64,000 nucleotides of DNA from Xenopus tropicalis (taxonomy: Eukaryota > Chordata > Amphibia > Anura > Pipidae): assembly GCF_000004195.4 (NCBI RefSeq), contig NC_030678.2, positions 156,467,547 to 156,531,546 of the forward strand. Reading direction: 5' to 3'. Made by a program: the position numbers and the translations under genes. The notes under the pieces were generated by a model. The model was given only the letters and a program-made list of their open reading frames with translations, made no database searches and was not told where the DNA came from. Within the stretch, counting starts at the first letter, position 1; the number at the start of each line of letters is the position of its first letter. This document shows positions 47,401 to 57,297 of the stretch, piece after piece.

Positions 47401-50400
47401 GTGCATAAGTGTGTTACCTATCTGAATAAATCCGTACTTACCCATAGTCCTTCGTATGGAGAAGCTCTAACAGAGGCGGTGAAATAAAACGCCCCATAAA
47501 AGTCCGAGATATTCCTGTGGCCGGTGATCTTCTCAAGTACCTCAATTTCATTGAGGATTTTATTCTGCTTCTAGTTTCAAGCAAAAGAAACAAAGTAAAT
47601 AAAATGGACACATTTACCATTTCAGATACCCCAGCCTAACTTATAGTTGTGAATAATGACAGCTTTGTAATACTCCTACATGAGAATTGCCCAATATGAC
47701 TCTCTCGGTTATTTTATTTCCTATATCCCATAAAGTATTCAATCGGTATTTGCTACTTATTTTTACATTTACATAGTTATTAGGGGTCGGGGTATTTCAT
47801 TGATTGGTGCCAAAATGGGAACATACTGATAGCTGGTTAGCAAGTTCTTCTACTAATAACCATAATGTAGGTGTAACAAAAGGCTAATTAGTATCTAATT
47901 AATCATATAAGGACACATTACCTCCACGTCCTGGATGATAGTAATGGCCACCTCCTTCTTTTGGCTGCGGAGCCATGCCTGTAACAAAAAGTAGGGAAAG
48001 AAGCTCTGTGATCATTACTAATGGAACAGTATGGGAAAGCAAACAGATATAGCGTGTGGTAATGGGAAGGTTTATTGGCAGCTTCAGAACCACAAGAAAA
48101 ACACAAAAATAGGGACAACGCTAGAGAGTTCAAGCAATAGGCAACATTACAGAGTCACCCAAAAGCATGAGACAGAATACACTATTTTATCACTGAGTAA
48201 AATATCTTACAACATAAATGACTCCATTGGGGTCCTCTCCAATGGGCTCCCCTAATTTTAGGAATCTTCCGGGTTCCTAAAAAATAAAATACTATTTGAA
48301 AGCACAATAACTACAATATTAAACTAATATAATGCAGTTGCACCTTTCCAACATGAGGGAAGCGCAGGAGGTGTAGGGGAAACTGGGAAATGGAGGGGAG
48401 AACAAGGGCTGGAATATTTAAGTATCCATGACAGTTGTGCTACTGCATCTTTTAATGTTCCAAAATACAGTTTTACAGTGCTTACTGGAAATTTCTCCGC
48501 AAGTGAGGGTGTTTCATGCTCCTGGGAAAGAAAAAAAAAGTTTAATCAGATCAACATATTTTGTGGAACTGCTAAAACTTTCCTTGAAGGGCAAGGAAAG
48601 GTTAATTTACTGGGTGGCACCAATGTTAGTTAATGCAGCCAGGCTCACATATTGAGCTGAGAAATCATCTGTATAAACAATCCCCTGTCTCACCCCAAGC
48701 TGAAGAATTAGACTTTGAGATAAGAGTAGCTTATCATACAGAAGGATTAACAAAGGGGATACAGGCCCTTAAAATATAATCTGATAAAAATGATTAATTA
48801 GATCTTTCTGCTCAAACTTCATTAAAGGCTTTGAGGCTCACCTTGGTGTTTTGAGCACCCACTTGCTCTGCCTCAGGGACTTCAGGCTGGCAAATGTTAG
48901 AGCCAGATTCCTGTGGTGTCTCCTATTTAGGAGAAAGAAAAATATGATTGTTAGATGAACTGAACCCTTGATCATAAAACAACCAAAGTTTTATATTTGT
49001 GCCCATGAACAAGGGGAGAAAGCAGAACTGTGGAGCTGGGTAGGGGGTTGTCATGTTTGGCTGTGTCCTTTATACTGGGCTTCATATTCAGTTTTAAAAA
49101 GTATTTTGGGATTTTGACATATGATTTCTTCTTACCTGGCAGGTTTCAGGAGTGGGGACCTCTGGAGTCTCCTGGTTATGAAAGGGAAAGAAAAAGATGT
49201 TGAACATTGTATTATTTCTGTTGTAAAGCAGCTAAAATACAATGTTGCATAAAATATAGTTTTTTATTTGCCCCTTCTCTCCCTCTCTTTTCCTTACCTG
49301 GCAGATGTTTGTGCCTGACTCCATAGTCTCCTCTGGTGTTTCCTCCTAAGAGAGATAAAATTCATTATCTGATTAACTGCCTGAGGAACCCTCTGTATAA
49401 ACAAACCACTCTCTTCCCCAAGCAGGATCATTAGGCTTTGAGATAAGAGCAGCTCATTATACAAAAGGATTATAAAAGAGGTATACTGCCCCTTTAAATG
49501 TTTATTGGTGACGATTTAGTAATATCTCTGGTTAAATCTCATTAATTACCTGATGGCCTTCTACACTCATTTGCATCAGAGCTTCTTCTCTGATGCATCT
49601 CTCGTACCAGGAATTGTATTCCCAGTCCAATTCCTAGTTAAAAGAGATACAATATGTTGTTATATGAACATAAACCTCTAGCTTGAAAAAGAAAGCCCTT
49701 AAAGACAGAATTAGCCGACTGCTCAGGCTCATATGATTTCTCCTTACCTGGCAGGTCTTAGGATCGGGGACCTCTGGAGTCTCCTGGTTAAGGAAAGGAA
49801 AGTAAAACATGTTGAACATTGTGTTATTTCTGTTGTAAAGGAGCTAAAATACAATGATGCATAAAATGTACTTTTTTATTTGCCCCTTCTCTCCCTCTAT
49901 TATGCTTACCTGGCAGATGTCCGGGCCTGACTCCATGGCCTTCTCTCGTGTTTCCTCCTAAGAGAGACAAAGTTCATTATCTGATTAACTGCCTGAGGAA
50001 CCCTCTGTATAAACAAACCACTCTCTTCCCCAAGCTGAATCATTAGGCTTTGAGATAAGAGCAGCTCATTATACAAAAGGATTATAAAAGAGGTATACTG
50101 CCCCTTTAAATGTTTATTGCTAAAGATTTAGTAATATCTCTGCTTAAATCTCATTAAATACCTGAAGGCCTTCTTCACTCATTTGCATCAGGGCCTCCTC
50201 CCTGATGCAACGCTCGTACCAGGAATTGTATTCCCAGTCCAATTCCTAGTTAAAAGAGATACAATATGTTGTTATATAAACGTAAACCTCTAGCTTAAAG
50301 ACAGCCCTTAAAGACAGAATTATCCCACTGCTCAGGCTCATATGATTTCTCCTTACCTGGCAGAGATCGGGTGCAGGGACCTCTGGAGTCTCCTGGTTAA

Positions 50401-53400
50401 GAAAGGGAAAGAAAAACATGTTGAACATTTTATTATTTCTGTTGTAAAGAAGCTAAAATGATGCATAATATGTACAGTGATTTTTATTTGCCCCTTCTCT
50501 CCCTCTCTTATTTGCCCCTGCTCTCCCTCTCTTATGCTTACCTGGCAGATGTCCGTGCCCGACTCCAAGTCCTGCCCTGGTGTCTCCTCCTAAGAGGAAT
50601 AAAGTTCATTATCTGATTAACTTTCTATGACTTTGTAGTTCAGTATCTATAATAGACCTTGTATAAAAAGCAAATTATCTCAACTTTAGAAAATCAAACC
50701 ATGTCTGTTTCTTTACTACTTACCTGGCAGGTGTTATAGCCAGGGTCTTCTGGAGGTTCCTGGTTAAAAGATAAAAGTTATCAAATCAGCTTAACTCTGA
50801 AAAAGTCAACATATTGACTTATTTTTAATTTTTTGGTAGTTTTTTTTATTTTGGCAGCATTGCCAAATCCACCTGATGGTAACAAGAGGAAAATAGATCA
50901 AACCCACCCATCTCTGGTAAGTGGGGGGTAGGGGTATAACTATACTATGCACAGATTCATATGTGGATGTCAATCATATCTATATCCAACATTTAGGTAA
51001 ATTGGTTATGGGATCTATTATCCAGAAACCCATTATCCAAAAAGCTCTGAATTGCAGGTAGGCCATTGCCCGCAGACTCCATTTTAACAACTAAAACATA
51101 TTTGTGCTCTACCTTGTACAAGGTAAAAACTGATAAGCAACAGATGCTGATAAGTTAGCACCATTATTGGTAAATAAGCTATAATCATAACCCTTTACAG
51201 AGATTATTCATGAACCCTGTGGCTTAAAGAGAAACTAAGGCCTTTTGGGACACTGCACAACTCTTTGCTAGTTACCTCACAGGTGTCGGGGTGAGGGTCT
51301 GTTTCTTCCATCATGTTCTGGTTAAGAGAGAAAATATTATTTTATAAGATCAGCTCAGTTCAGAAGAGAATATGATAAAATACACTTTTTTCATTCATTT
51401 GTTATTTTCTGCTTACCTGGAAGTGGCAGGGGCTGGGGTTAGAGCTCTCCTGCCTCATTGGTGGTTGTTCAGCCTGGTTAAGACAGAAAAAAGGTCACAA
51501 ACTAATACTGTAAAGTTTTCTTTTTATTGTATCGGTTCTGCTCAATAAAAAATATTCTGAAATAAAAATTGTATAGCGACAACTGAGGCACTGTCAATTC
51601 AAAGTAGTAATAAATTCATCATTTTAAAGGCAGGGTTTTTTTTCTACAATTCAAGCTCAGTGTCAAAATATTACCAAATTTGTTAGGCACAAGTGCACTG
51701 CATGTATTCGGGGGGGGTCACTGGGGAAACCTTGGCGCTACCACCAGCTTGAGGATGGAGGTAACACCAGGGTTCCCCTCAATCAATATAAAGGTGATGT
51801 TACTTTATGGAATGAAAGGCCTATCATCCAATGTAAGTAATCACTAAAGGTGAGTGTATGTTTAATCTTGAAACAAAATGACTTTCAGAAGATATAATTA
51901 AGCACAAACCTCATTATAGGCTGTTGGATCCTCCTCGATGGTGTGAGGATCCTCTTGCTCAGAGAGCTCAGGCAGGCAGGTATTATTGCCGCATTCCTGA
52001 GGTCTCTCCTATTTAGCGGGGAAAAAATTGGTTGTTAGATGAACGGAATAGATTAAAGAAGAACTGCAACGCCCATACTCCTACGTTTCCCCCAAAATGA
52101 AAGAAATCAGAGCTACATGGCGGGGTGAATGGTTGTTATGTTTGGTTGTGGCCTTTCTGTTTACACCCTCACAGCTCTGATCATTGCACAGATTTAAAAC
52201 CAACTAGGGCCTTGGGTTTCAGTGGGAATGTTCTAGAAGGGCAATGGGATCTGTGGAGGATCTGAGAGGATGTAACAGAGGTAAAACATGGTGACCAACC
52301 ATCCTATTAAGCATTTGTGCATTGCATTTGCCACTTAGGTGGGGAATGGGGGCTACATGGGAGTTTGGGTGATGTGGTTGGATAGGGGTCCTGTGCAGGG
52401 GCCCAAATAGGTTTAAAGCGGTTAATATACAATAATACAATTGATTGCCGGTTACCTGGCAAGTCTCCTGCTGAGGGTCATCACAGATCTCCAAGGTTTC
52501 CTAGTTAATATAGAAAACATAAATTTTAGAAGATCAACTCATTTCAGTAGAGAATGTGATAAAACAAACCTGTTAAAGCACAAAACACTGCAAAGTTTGG
52601 AAAAGTTTCCCTTTCTGCTTACCTTGGAGCTGCTCTCCTCAGCTTCCATTTGAAATTCCTGGTTAAAAGACAAGAAAATACTATTACCTCTAATAAATGG
52701 CTTTAATTTGTGCAACAACTGCGCCCATTTTTGCTCAGCCCCAAATTACAGTTGTAAATGAGCCCTTCTGTCTGCATATTACAAAGTGACACAGTGGTAC
52801 TAATTTACTTATATATGGACTGAATTGTGTGTTTTAACCATAGCAACAAATCATATCTATGTTTTAAACCTCTAACTTGTACAAGGTGAAAACTGCTAAG
52901 AAACAGATGCTGTTTGGTCAGTATGGGCAACTGCATTTGAGCAAGTTAGAACCTATATTGGTAATTAAGCTATACTGTTGGGTAAATATTATCTTTATCC
53001 CTTACAGAAATTATTTATGAACCCTGTCGCTTAAAGAGAAACTAAGCCCTTTTAAATACATTGGAAAACTGCACAATTCTTTGCTAGTTACCTCACAGCT
53101 CTCGGTGTGAGGGCCAGTACATTCTTCCATGGTGTTCTGGTTAACAGAGAAAAGGTTATGTTGTAAGATCAGCTCAGTTCAGCAGAGAATATGATAAAAT
53201 AAATCATTTTTATTCATTTGTTATTTTGTGCTTACCTGGAAGTGGCAGGGGCTGATGTTATTGCTCTCCTGCTGTACTGGCTGTTCTTCCTCCTGAAAAA
53301 TGGTCAAAACCAATACTGTAAGGCTCAGAGTAATACAATGGTTGAAAAAAATAAACAAGTGGGGCAATGTCAGTTGAATATGGTAATGAATTTACCATGT

Positions 53401-56400
53401 TTTTTCCTGCAGTTACAACTTAGAGTTAAAATATTGCATTTACTCAATTTGTTAGGCACAAGTCCACTCTATATATTCGTGGTGGCCAATAGGGAAACCT
53501 CGGCGTTACTATCAGCCTGAATATGGAGGTAACTCCTGGATTCAGAAAATGAGGTGGGACAGACACACCAGCACCAAAGTCAGTGGTGCCTAACTAATTG
53601 CCCCCCCCATAATGAATCTGGGTTTTATATTATTTGAAACAATTTTTTTTGTATTGTGAACATATTATTTCTTCTTACCTGACAGATCTCTGTATCAGGG
53701 GTTAGTGGAGTCTCCTGGTTAAGAAAGAAGAAAAAAGATGTTGCACAATGAATGATTTCTGTTGTAAAGAAGCTAAAACACAAACTTGCATGTAATATAG
53801 GGTGATTTTTATTTGCCCCTGCTCCCCCTCTCTTGTATTTACCTGGCAGATGTCCGTGCCTGACTCCAAATTCTGCTCTGGTCTCTCCTCCTAAAAGGGA
53901 TAAAATAAGTTATCTGATCAACTTCCTATAACCGTGTAGTTCAGTATCTAAATTGCACCTTGTATAAAGCAAAGTCTCTCAACTTCAGAAAATCAAACCC
54001 GGTGTCCTGGCGGCCCAGTCCAACCCTGTAGAAAGGGCTTGGAACTTGGCTATGGGGCCTAAACTGAAGAAATCTAATCTAATAACCACTGCCTAAGAGA
54101 ACAGAACTTTGGTAATGATAGTAATAATAGTAAAAAGGCCCGAGAGGCAAAATGTTACTGGGCAATGGGACAGTTAAAGGCAATTCAACACTTAAGGAAA
54201 GCTAATAATATACGGACTGTATGATACCAACTCCTTTATTACTTACCAGGCAGATGATGTTATTGGGCTCTATAGTGGGCTCCTCCTGTTTGAGTGATAA
54301 AAAGTTGGCATTACTTTATGGAATGAAAGTGTCATGTATAAATAAATGCAGGGTCAGATTTATCGTGATGATAATACAAAGGCCAAAGGCTATCCCTTTG
54401 CCAGGAGAGAGAAAGTAGATTTCATCATCAACAAAGAAAGGGGTTTTAACAATAACAATAATACATTTCTTATATGGGTCATCTATGGGGCTGGTAAAGG
54501 ATGATACTGCAGCTGAACTTAAATATGAAACAGGTTTAAAAGTAGTTTTCAATTATTATTTTTATTCAAAAGAGAAGGGGTGTGGCCAACTATATATAAA
54601 TTAGCTTTTATCTAGTTGTTTTCTACTCGACCAGTAAGAACTGTATATATATTGGTGCAGCTTCATCAAGGCTTTCGTGCATACAAATCTATAGGCAGGG
54701 GAATAACATGACTTTGATAACACAAATAGTTAGGAAAATGGTGTTTAGGAAAAGATGTTGCACAATTCTTCTCTGCTTACCACAACAGATTGGATGGAAT
54801 GATCTGTTCTTTTCTAATGAAGAAAAAGAAAAAATTCTTATCACAAAAAAATACATGAGCAAATAGAAAAACCATAATTAAACTGATCTGAAATCTGATT
54901 GGCTCCACCCAGTTTTTCTAACATTGGACCACAGTCATATTGTAAAAAGACACCCTGGTTTAATAGTGTCAGAATGGCAGTAATTTAAATTTCCCAGCTG
55001 AAAGTCAATGAGCGACATCTGATTGGCAGTTGGTGACTCCACCCACTTTTCTAACGTTGGACTGCAGTTACCCAGTGACTAACACTAAAAAACTTAGGGA
55101 CCCTGGCATTAATAATTAAAGAATGGCAGCAGTTCAATTTTAACCGTTAAAGCTGATTTGTGATTGGCGGTTGGTGAGTGGGCCCACTTTTTCTAACATT
55201 CATTCAAAGTCACCCAGTGACAAACTGTGCAAAGTCTTGGCACCCTGGTATAAATAGCGTGAGAATCACAGCATTTTATATTTAAAACAATAAAATTCAA
55301 TTCTGATTGGCTGTTGGTGGCTCCACCCATTTTTACTAATTTTGAACTGCAGTCTCCCAGTGACTTAAGGTGGCCATACACGAGCAGATCCGCTCGCTTG
55401 GCGATGTCGCCAAGCGAGCGGATCTTCACCCGATATCCCCACCTACGGGTGGGCGATATCGGGGAGCATTTAGGGGAAAAAAAATAATTCGATCGTTTGG
55501 CCCTGGGGCCAAACGATCAGATTATGTGGGCGGCAATGGGGCAGTCGAATCGGTCCAAGGGACCGATATCGGCAGCTATAGTCGGCCCGTGTATGGGGAC
55601 CTTTACTGTGCATAGTGTGGGGACCCTGGCATTAATGCTGCGAGAAAGGCAGCAGCTTAAACATAAACTAATGACATTTAATGGGTGAAATCTGATTGGA
55701 TGTTGATGGCTCCACCTACTTTTTCTAACCTTTAACTTTAGTGCCGCAGCACCAGCTGTGATAAGTTTGGGAACACTGGTGTTAAATGTGTGAGAATGGA
55801 AGCAGGTTAAATTCTCCCATTGAAAGTTCATGGGTGAAATCTGATTGGCTGTATGTAGCCCCACCCACTTTTGGGCACTTGGTCTTCATTTTTTATTATT
55901 TGTAGTTATTTGATTATGTAAATTTTTGTTCAGAATCTCTCCAGCTTGCAGTTTTGCCAGTTATCTGGTTGCTAGGGTCCACATTACCTTGGCAACCAGG
56001 GAGTGGTTTGAATGTGAAACTGGTACATGAATAGGAGAGGAACTGAATACAAAATGTAGCAATAACAGTAAAAGTGTAGCCTCACAGAGCAATCATTTCA
56101 AGGCTGCCGGGGTCAGTGACCCCCATTTGAAAGCTGCAAAGCGTTAGAATAAGAAGAGGGCAAACAAACAACGAAGACCAATTGAAAAGTTGCTGAGAAT
56201 TAGCCATTCTATAACATACTAAAGTTAATGTCAAGATGAACCTCCCCACTTTGAGGGTTTGGTGCAAAAACCAATGTAACCCAGTGTATCCCCTGTACTG
56301 ACTCATATAACAGATAGGGCTCATTCTGATTGCTGGCAGCACAATACACACATATAATCCGGCGCAGTCAGGGGCTTATTATCAGCGTTCCTATTTTTCC

Positions 56401-57130
56401 CCCAGATTCAAGTTTATTTGTACCAAAAACTACAAATTTAAATATTGTTTATTAATAAATTCACATTTAAAAATCCCCCCCACAAAAAACTCAGTTGTAA
56501 AAAGCTGGCATGTAAAAGCCTGCAAGGGCATGCAGGAGTTAATGGCGGCTGTCCTAGTCAAGATTTTAACTGTTTACTGAATTTGAGTTTTTGCTACACA
56601 TTAAAAATGACGCTAAAATGACAAATTGGAGGTATTTGGTATCTGTTCAGTATCAGGAACTCAGGTTCCATTTCCATTGGTCACAAACAGAACAATCTTT
56701 AGAGATCATCACTAGTTATGAGCGAATCTGCCCCATTTTGCTTTGGCGAAAAATTAGCGAAACTATGGAAAAATTTGTGAAAAAGGAGTGCCATGAATCT
56801 ATTTTTCACGTGATCGATTTTTATGTGACCGCGCATATACTGACGTGACTACGCAATTTTTTGGCGCGACCGCTACTTTTTGCAGTGAAATTTCACTGGC
56901 GTCTCGCTAAACAATTCACCAATGGCGAAATGCAGAGATTCGCTGTGGATCCGTGCCTGGTGAATTTAAGGACAAGTTTGTCCCTCGGTGACGTTACCCA
57001 CAGAATGAAATTTATCATGTTACAGTAGAGAAAATGAAGTCCTTACCTTGCGAAAGCAAGAAAACAATTTGCAATTGCGGAAAGGATTCCGCAATCGGCT
57101 TCGAATCGCTTTCAACATTCGCGAACTCAT
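44322..57130 (-). CDS. Gene B: microexon-repeat protein with C-terminal STE20/GCK-like pseudokinase (32 joined exons)
   Basis: I joined 32 exons by hand from GT-AG junctions. Exon lengths sum to 2046 nt (681 codons plus stop) with no frame conflict. Order N to C: a basic start exon (57047-57130), 22 small phase-0 exons (54813 down to 48486) encoding acidic modules, then nine exons (48276 down to 44322) encoding a complete bilobed kinase fold. Kinase landmarks include PYMAPEVL, DIWSLGIAAI and RPSARQLLAHPFI, closest in layout to the MAP4K4/TNIK/MINK1/NRK group. The Gly loop, VAIK Lys, HRD and DFG motifs are all altered, so phosphotransfer is unlikely and a scaffold or regulatory role is inferred. 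The stop lies just after the fold, so the long linker and CNH domain of that family are absent. An untranslated first exon is inferred at about 59.9 kb. A TGAG|gtaggg donor follows the stop, so a further 3' exon is possible. Confidence 0.85.
44796..45230. repeat. 34-bp C-rich minisatellite in the last intron of gene B
   Basis: About 13 units of ccaccctctccccctcactt + ccttgtccatttcc lie between coding exons 45262-45340 and 44322-44472. Read on the gene strand it is purine-rich. Confidence 0.95.
45262..45340 (-). CDS. Pseudokinase exon: subdomain X
   Basis: Begins by completing a Pro codon, then FSKLPRTKLIRRVIHGPAP and TLAQEKW. It matches the '[21 protein letters not shown]' stretch of the family. 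The acceptor (ggttatag... read as tag|CA) is inferred from frame. Donor gtaagt. Confidence 0.8.
45869..45923 (-). CDS. Pseudokinase exon: subdomain IX
   Basis: Eighteen codons plus one base: ADIWSLGIAAIYMAEGHL. This is the DxWSxGI motif followed by 'AIEMAEG' as in GCK kinases. Donor gtaagt. Confidence 0.9.
46279..46397 (-). CDS. Pseudokinase exon: activation segment
   Basis: It begins by completing a Cys codon, giving KICEFTIATLG where active relatives have KLVDFGVSAQL. DFG is therefore EFT. The segment then keeps GPLPYMAPEVLANF (APE motif) and ends STEYDFK. Confidence 0.85.
46505..46595 (-). CDS. Pseudokinase exon: catalytic-loop region
   Basis: GLYHLERQEVMLHDLSLKNM replaces 'GLxHLHxxxVIHRDIKGQNV'. 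HRD reads LHD and the loop Lys is Ser; Asp and Asn remain. The exon ends phase 1 after VKI, donor gtaagt. Confidence 0.85.
46697..46801 (-). CDS. Pseudokinase exon: hinge and alpha-D/E
   Basis: Thirty-five codons beginning ISTEICTGETVQSLINTKK and ending WISYICKEILK. It corresponds to 'LVMEFCGAGSVxDLIxxTK...EEWIAYICREILRGL' of the GCK-IV family, which is the strongest family clue in the gene. Confidence 0.85.
47009..47292. mobile_element. Foldback element in a kinase-domain intron of gene B
   Basis: Left arm 47009-47128 and right arm 47149-47292 are inverted (ggcaggcactccgggattca / tgaatcccggagtgcctgc). The right arm has an internal about 26-bp duplication (gttagtttaataaatatact). Confidence 0.8.
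47442..47570 (-). CDS. Pseudokinase exon: alpha-C to hinge approach
   Basis: Forty-three codons. NEIEVLEKITGHRNISDFYG matches the alpha-C helix and the 'HRNIxxYYGAF' signature of MAP4K4/TNIK kinases. The alpha-C Glu is probably retained. The exon ends in Leu-Trp, phase 0, donor gtaagt. Confidence 0.85.
47922..47978 (-). CDS. Pseudokinase exon: beta-3 (VAIK position)
   Basis: Nineteen codons, AWLRSQKKEVAITIIQDVE. The VAIK motif of active kinases reads VAIT here, so the ATP-anchoring Lys is Thr. Confidence 0.85.
48211..48276 (-). CDS. Pseudokinase exon: Gly-loop region
   Basis: Twenty-two codons including LKLGEPIGEDPNGVIYV. It aligns with the kinase glycine loop (GxGxxG followed by V), but the middle Gly is Asp (GEDPNG). 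The acceptor is ttttattttttag and the donor gtaaga. Confidence 0.8.
48486..48922 (-). CDS. Gene B exons 22-23, link from modules to kinase fold
   Basis: Exon 48842-48922 (27 codons, starts ETPQESGSNICQPEVPEAE) looks like two module types fused in one exon. Exon 48486-48521 (EHETPSLAEKFP) lacks Cys and leads directly into the kinase N-lobe. Both are phase 0 with intact splice sites. Confidence 0.75.
49136..49957 (-). CDS. Gene B exons 17-21
   Basis: Phase-0 exons: 49910-49957 (EETREKAMESGPDICQ), 49748-49783 (ETPEVPDPKTCQ), 49550-49633 (28 codons, starts ELDWEYNSWYERC), 49298-49345 (EETPEETMESGTNICQ) and 49136-49171 (ETPEVPTPETCQ). They repeat the same three-exon cassette, with about 612 bp between equivalent exons. 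Confidence 0.8.
50162..50759 (-). CDS. Gene B exons 13-16
   Basis: Phase-0 exons: 50724-50759 (EPPEDPGYNTCQ), 50542-50589 (EETPGQDLESGTDICQ), 50357-50392 (ETPEVPAPDLCQ) and 50162-50245 (28 codons, starts ELDWEYNSWYERCIREE). The 28-codon exon is a different module, rich in Trp/Tyr and Glu, with a single Cys. Confidence 0.8.
51276..52658 (-). CDS. Gene B exons 8-12 (acidic Cys modules)
   Basis: Phase-0 exons: 52623-52658 (EFQMEAEESSSK), 52456-52500 (ETLEICDDPQQETCQ), 51910-52008 (33 codons, starts ERPQECGNNTCLPEL, donor gtttgt weaker than the rest), 51417-51473 (starts AEQPPMRQ, ends SPCHFQ) and 51276-51317 (NMMEETDPHPDTCE). The last two are clearly duplicates of 53236-53292 and 53092-53136. 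Confidence 0.75.
53092..53890 (-). CDS. Gene B exons 4-7 (acidic Cys modules)
   Basis: Four phase-0 exons: 53843-53890 (EERPEQNLESGTDICQ), 53679-53714 (ETPLTPDTEICQ), 53236-53292 (starts EEEQPVQQ, ends SPCHFQ) and 53092-53136 (NTMEECTGPHTESCE). All have intact acceptor and donor dinucleotides. The first two are the module types that recur near the kinase end of the gene. Confidence 0.75.
54247..54813 (-). CDS. Gene B exons 2-3
   Basis: Exon 2 is 54781-54813 (KRTDHSIQSVV). Exon 3 is 54247-54285 (EEPTIEPNNIICL). Both are flanked by AG and GTAAG, both are multiples of three, and both are phase 0. Exon 3 is the first acidic module; it ends in Cys-Leu where later ones end in Cys-Gln. Confidence 0.7.
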
Positions 57131-57151
57131 GTTGATCGCACAAATGTCTTT
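57047..57151 (-). CDS. Gene B start-codon exon (coding 57047-57130)
   Basis: The exon starts after a strong acceptor (tttctttttgtgtccatag) and ends at CGCAAG|gtaagg. The ATG at 57128-57130 opens 28 codons beginning MSSRMLKAIRSRLRN, followed by a Cys-containing segment with CKLFSCF. It has about nine Arg/Lys and no acidic residue, so it is strongly basic with two Cys, in contrast to the acidic exons that follow. A membrane-binding or targeting role is possible but unproven. I chose this ATG because it is the first in the exon and is in frame with all 31 later exons. Confidence 0.75.
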
Positions 57152-57210
57152 CTATGGACACAAAAAGAAACATCATTTTAGTAATCCCAATACTGTCTTA
57201 TATGTACACT

Positions 57211-57258
<48 letters not shown>

Positions 57259-57297
57259 GCATACACACACATACAAGTACAAGTATATATATAATGT

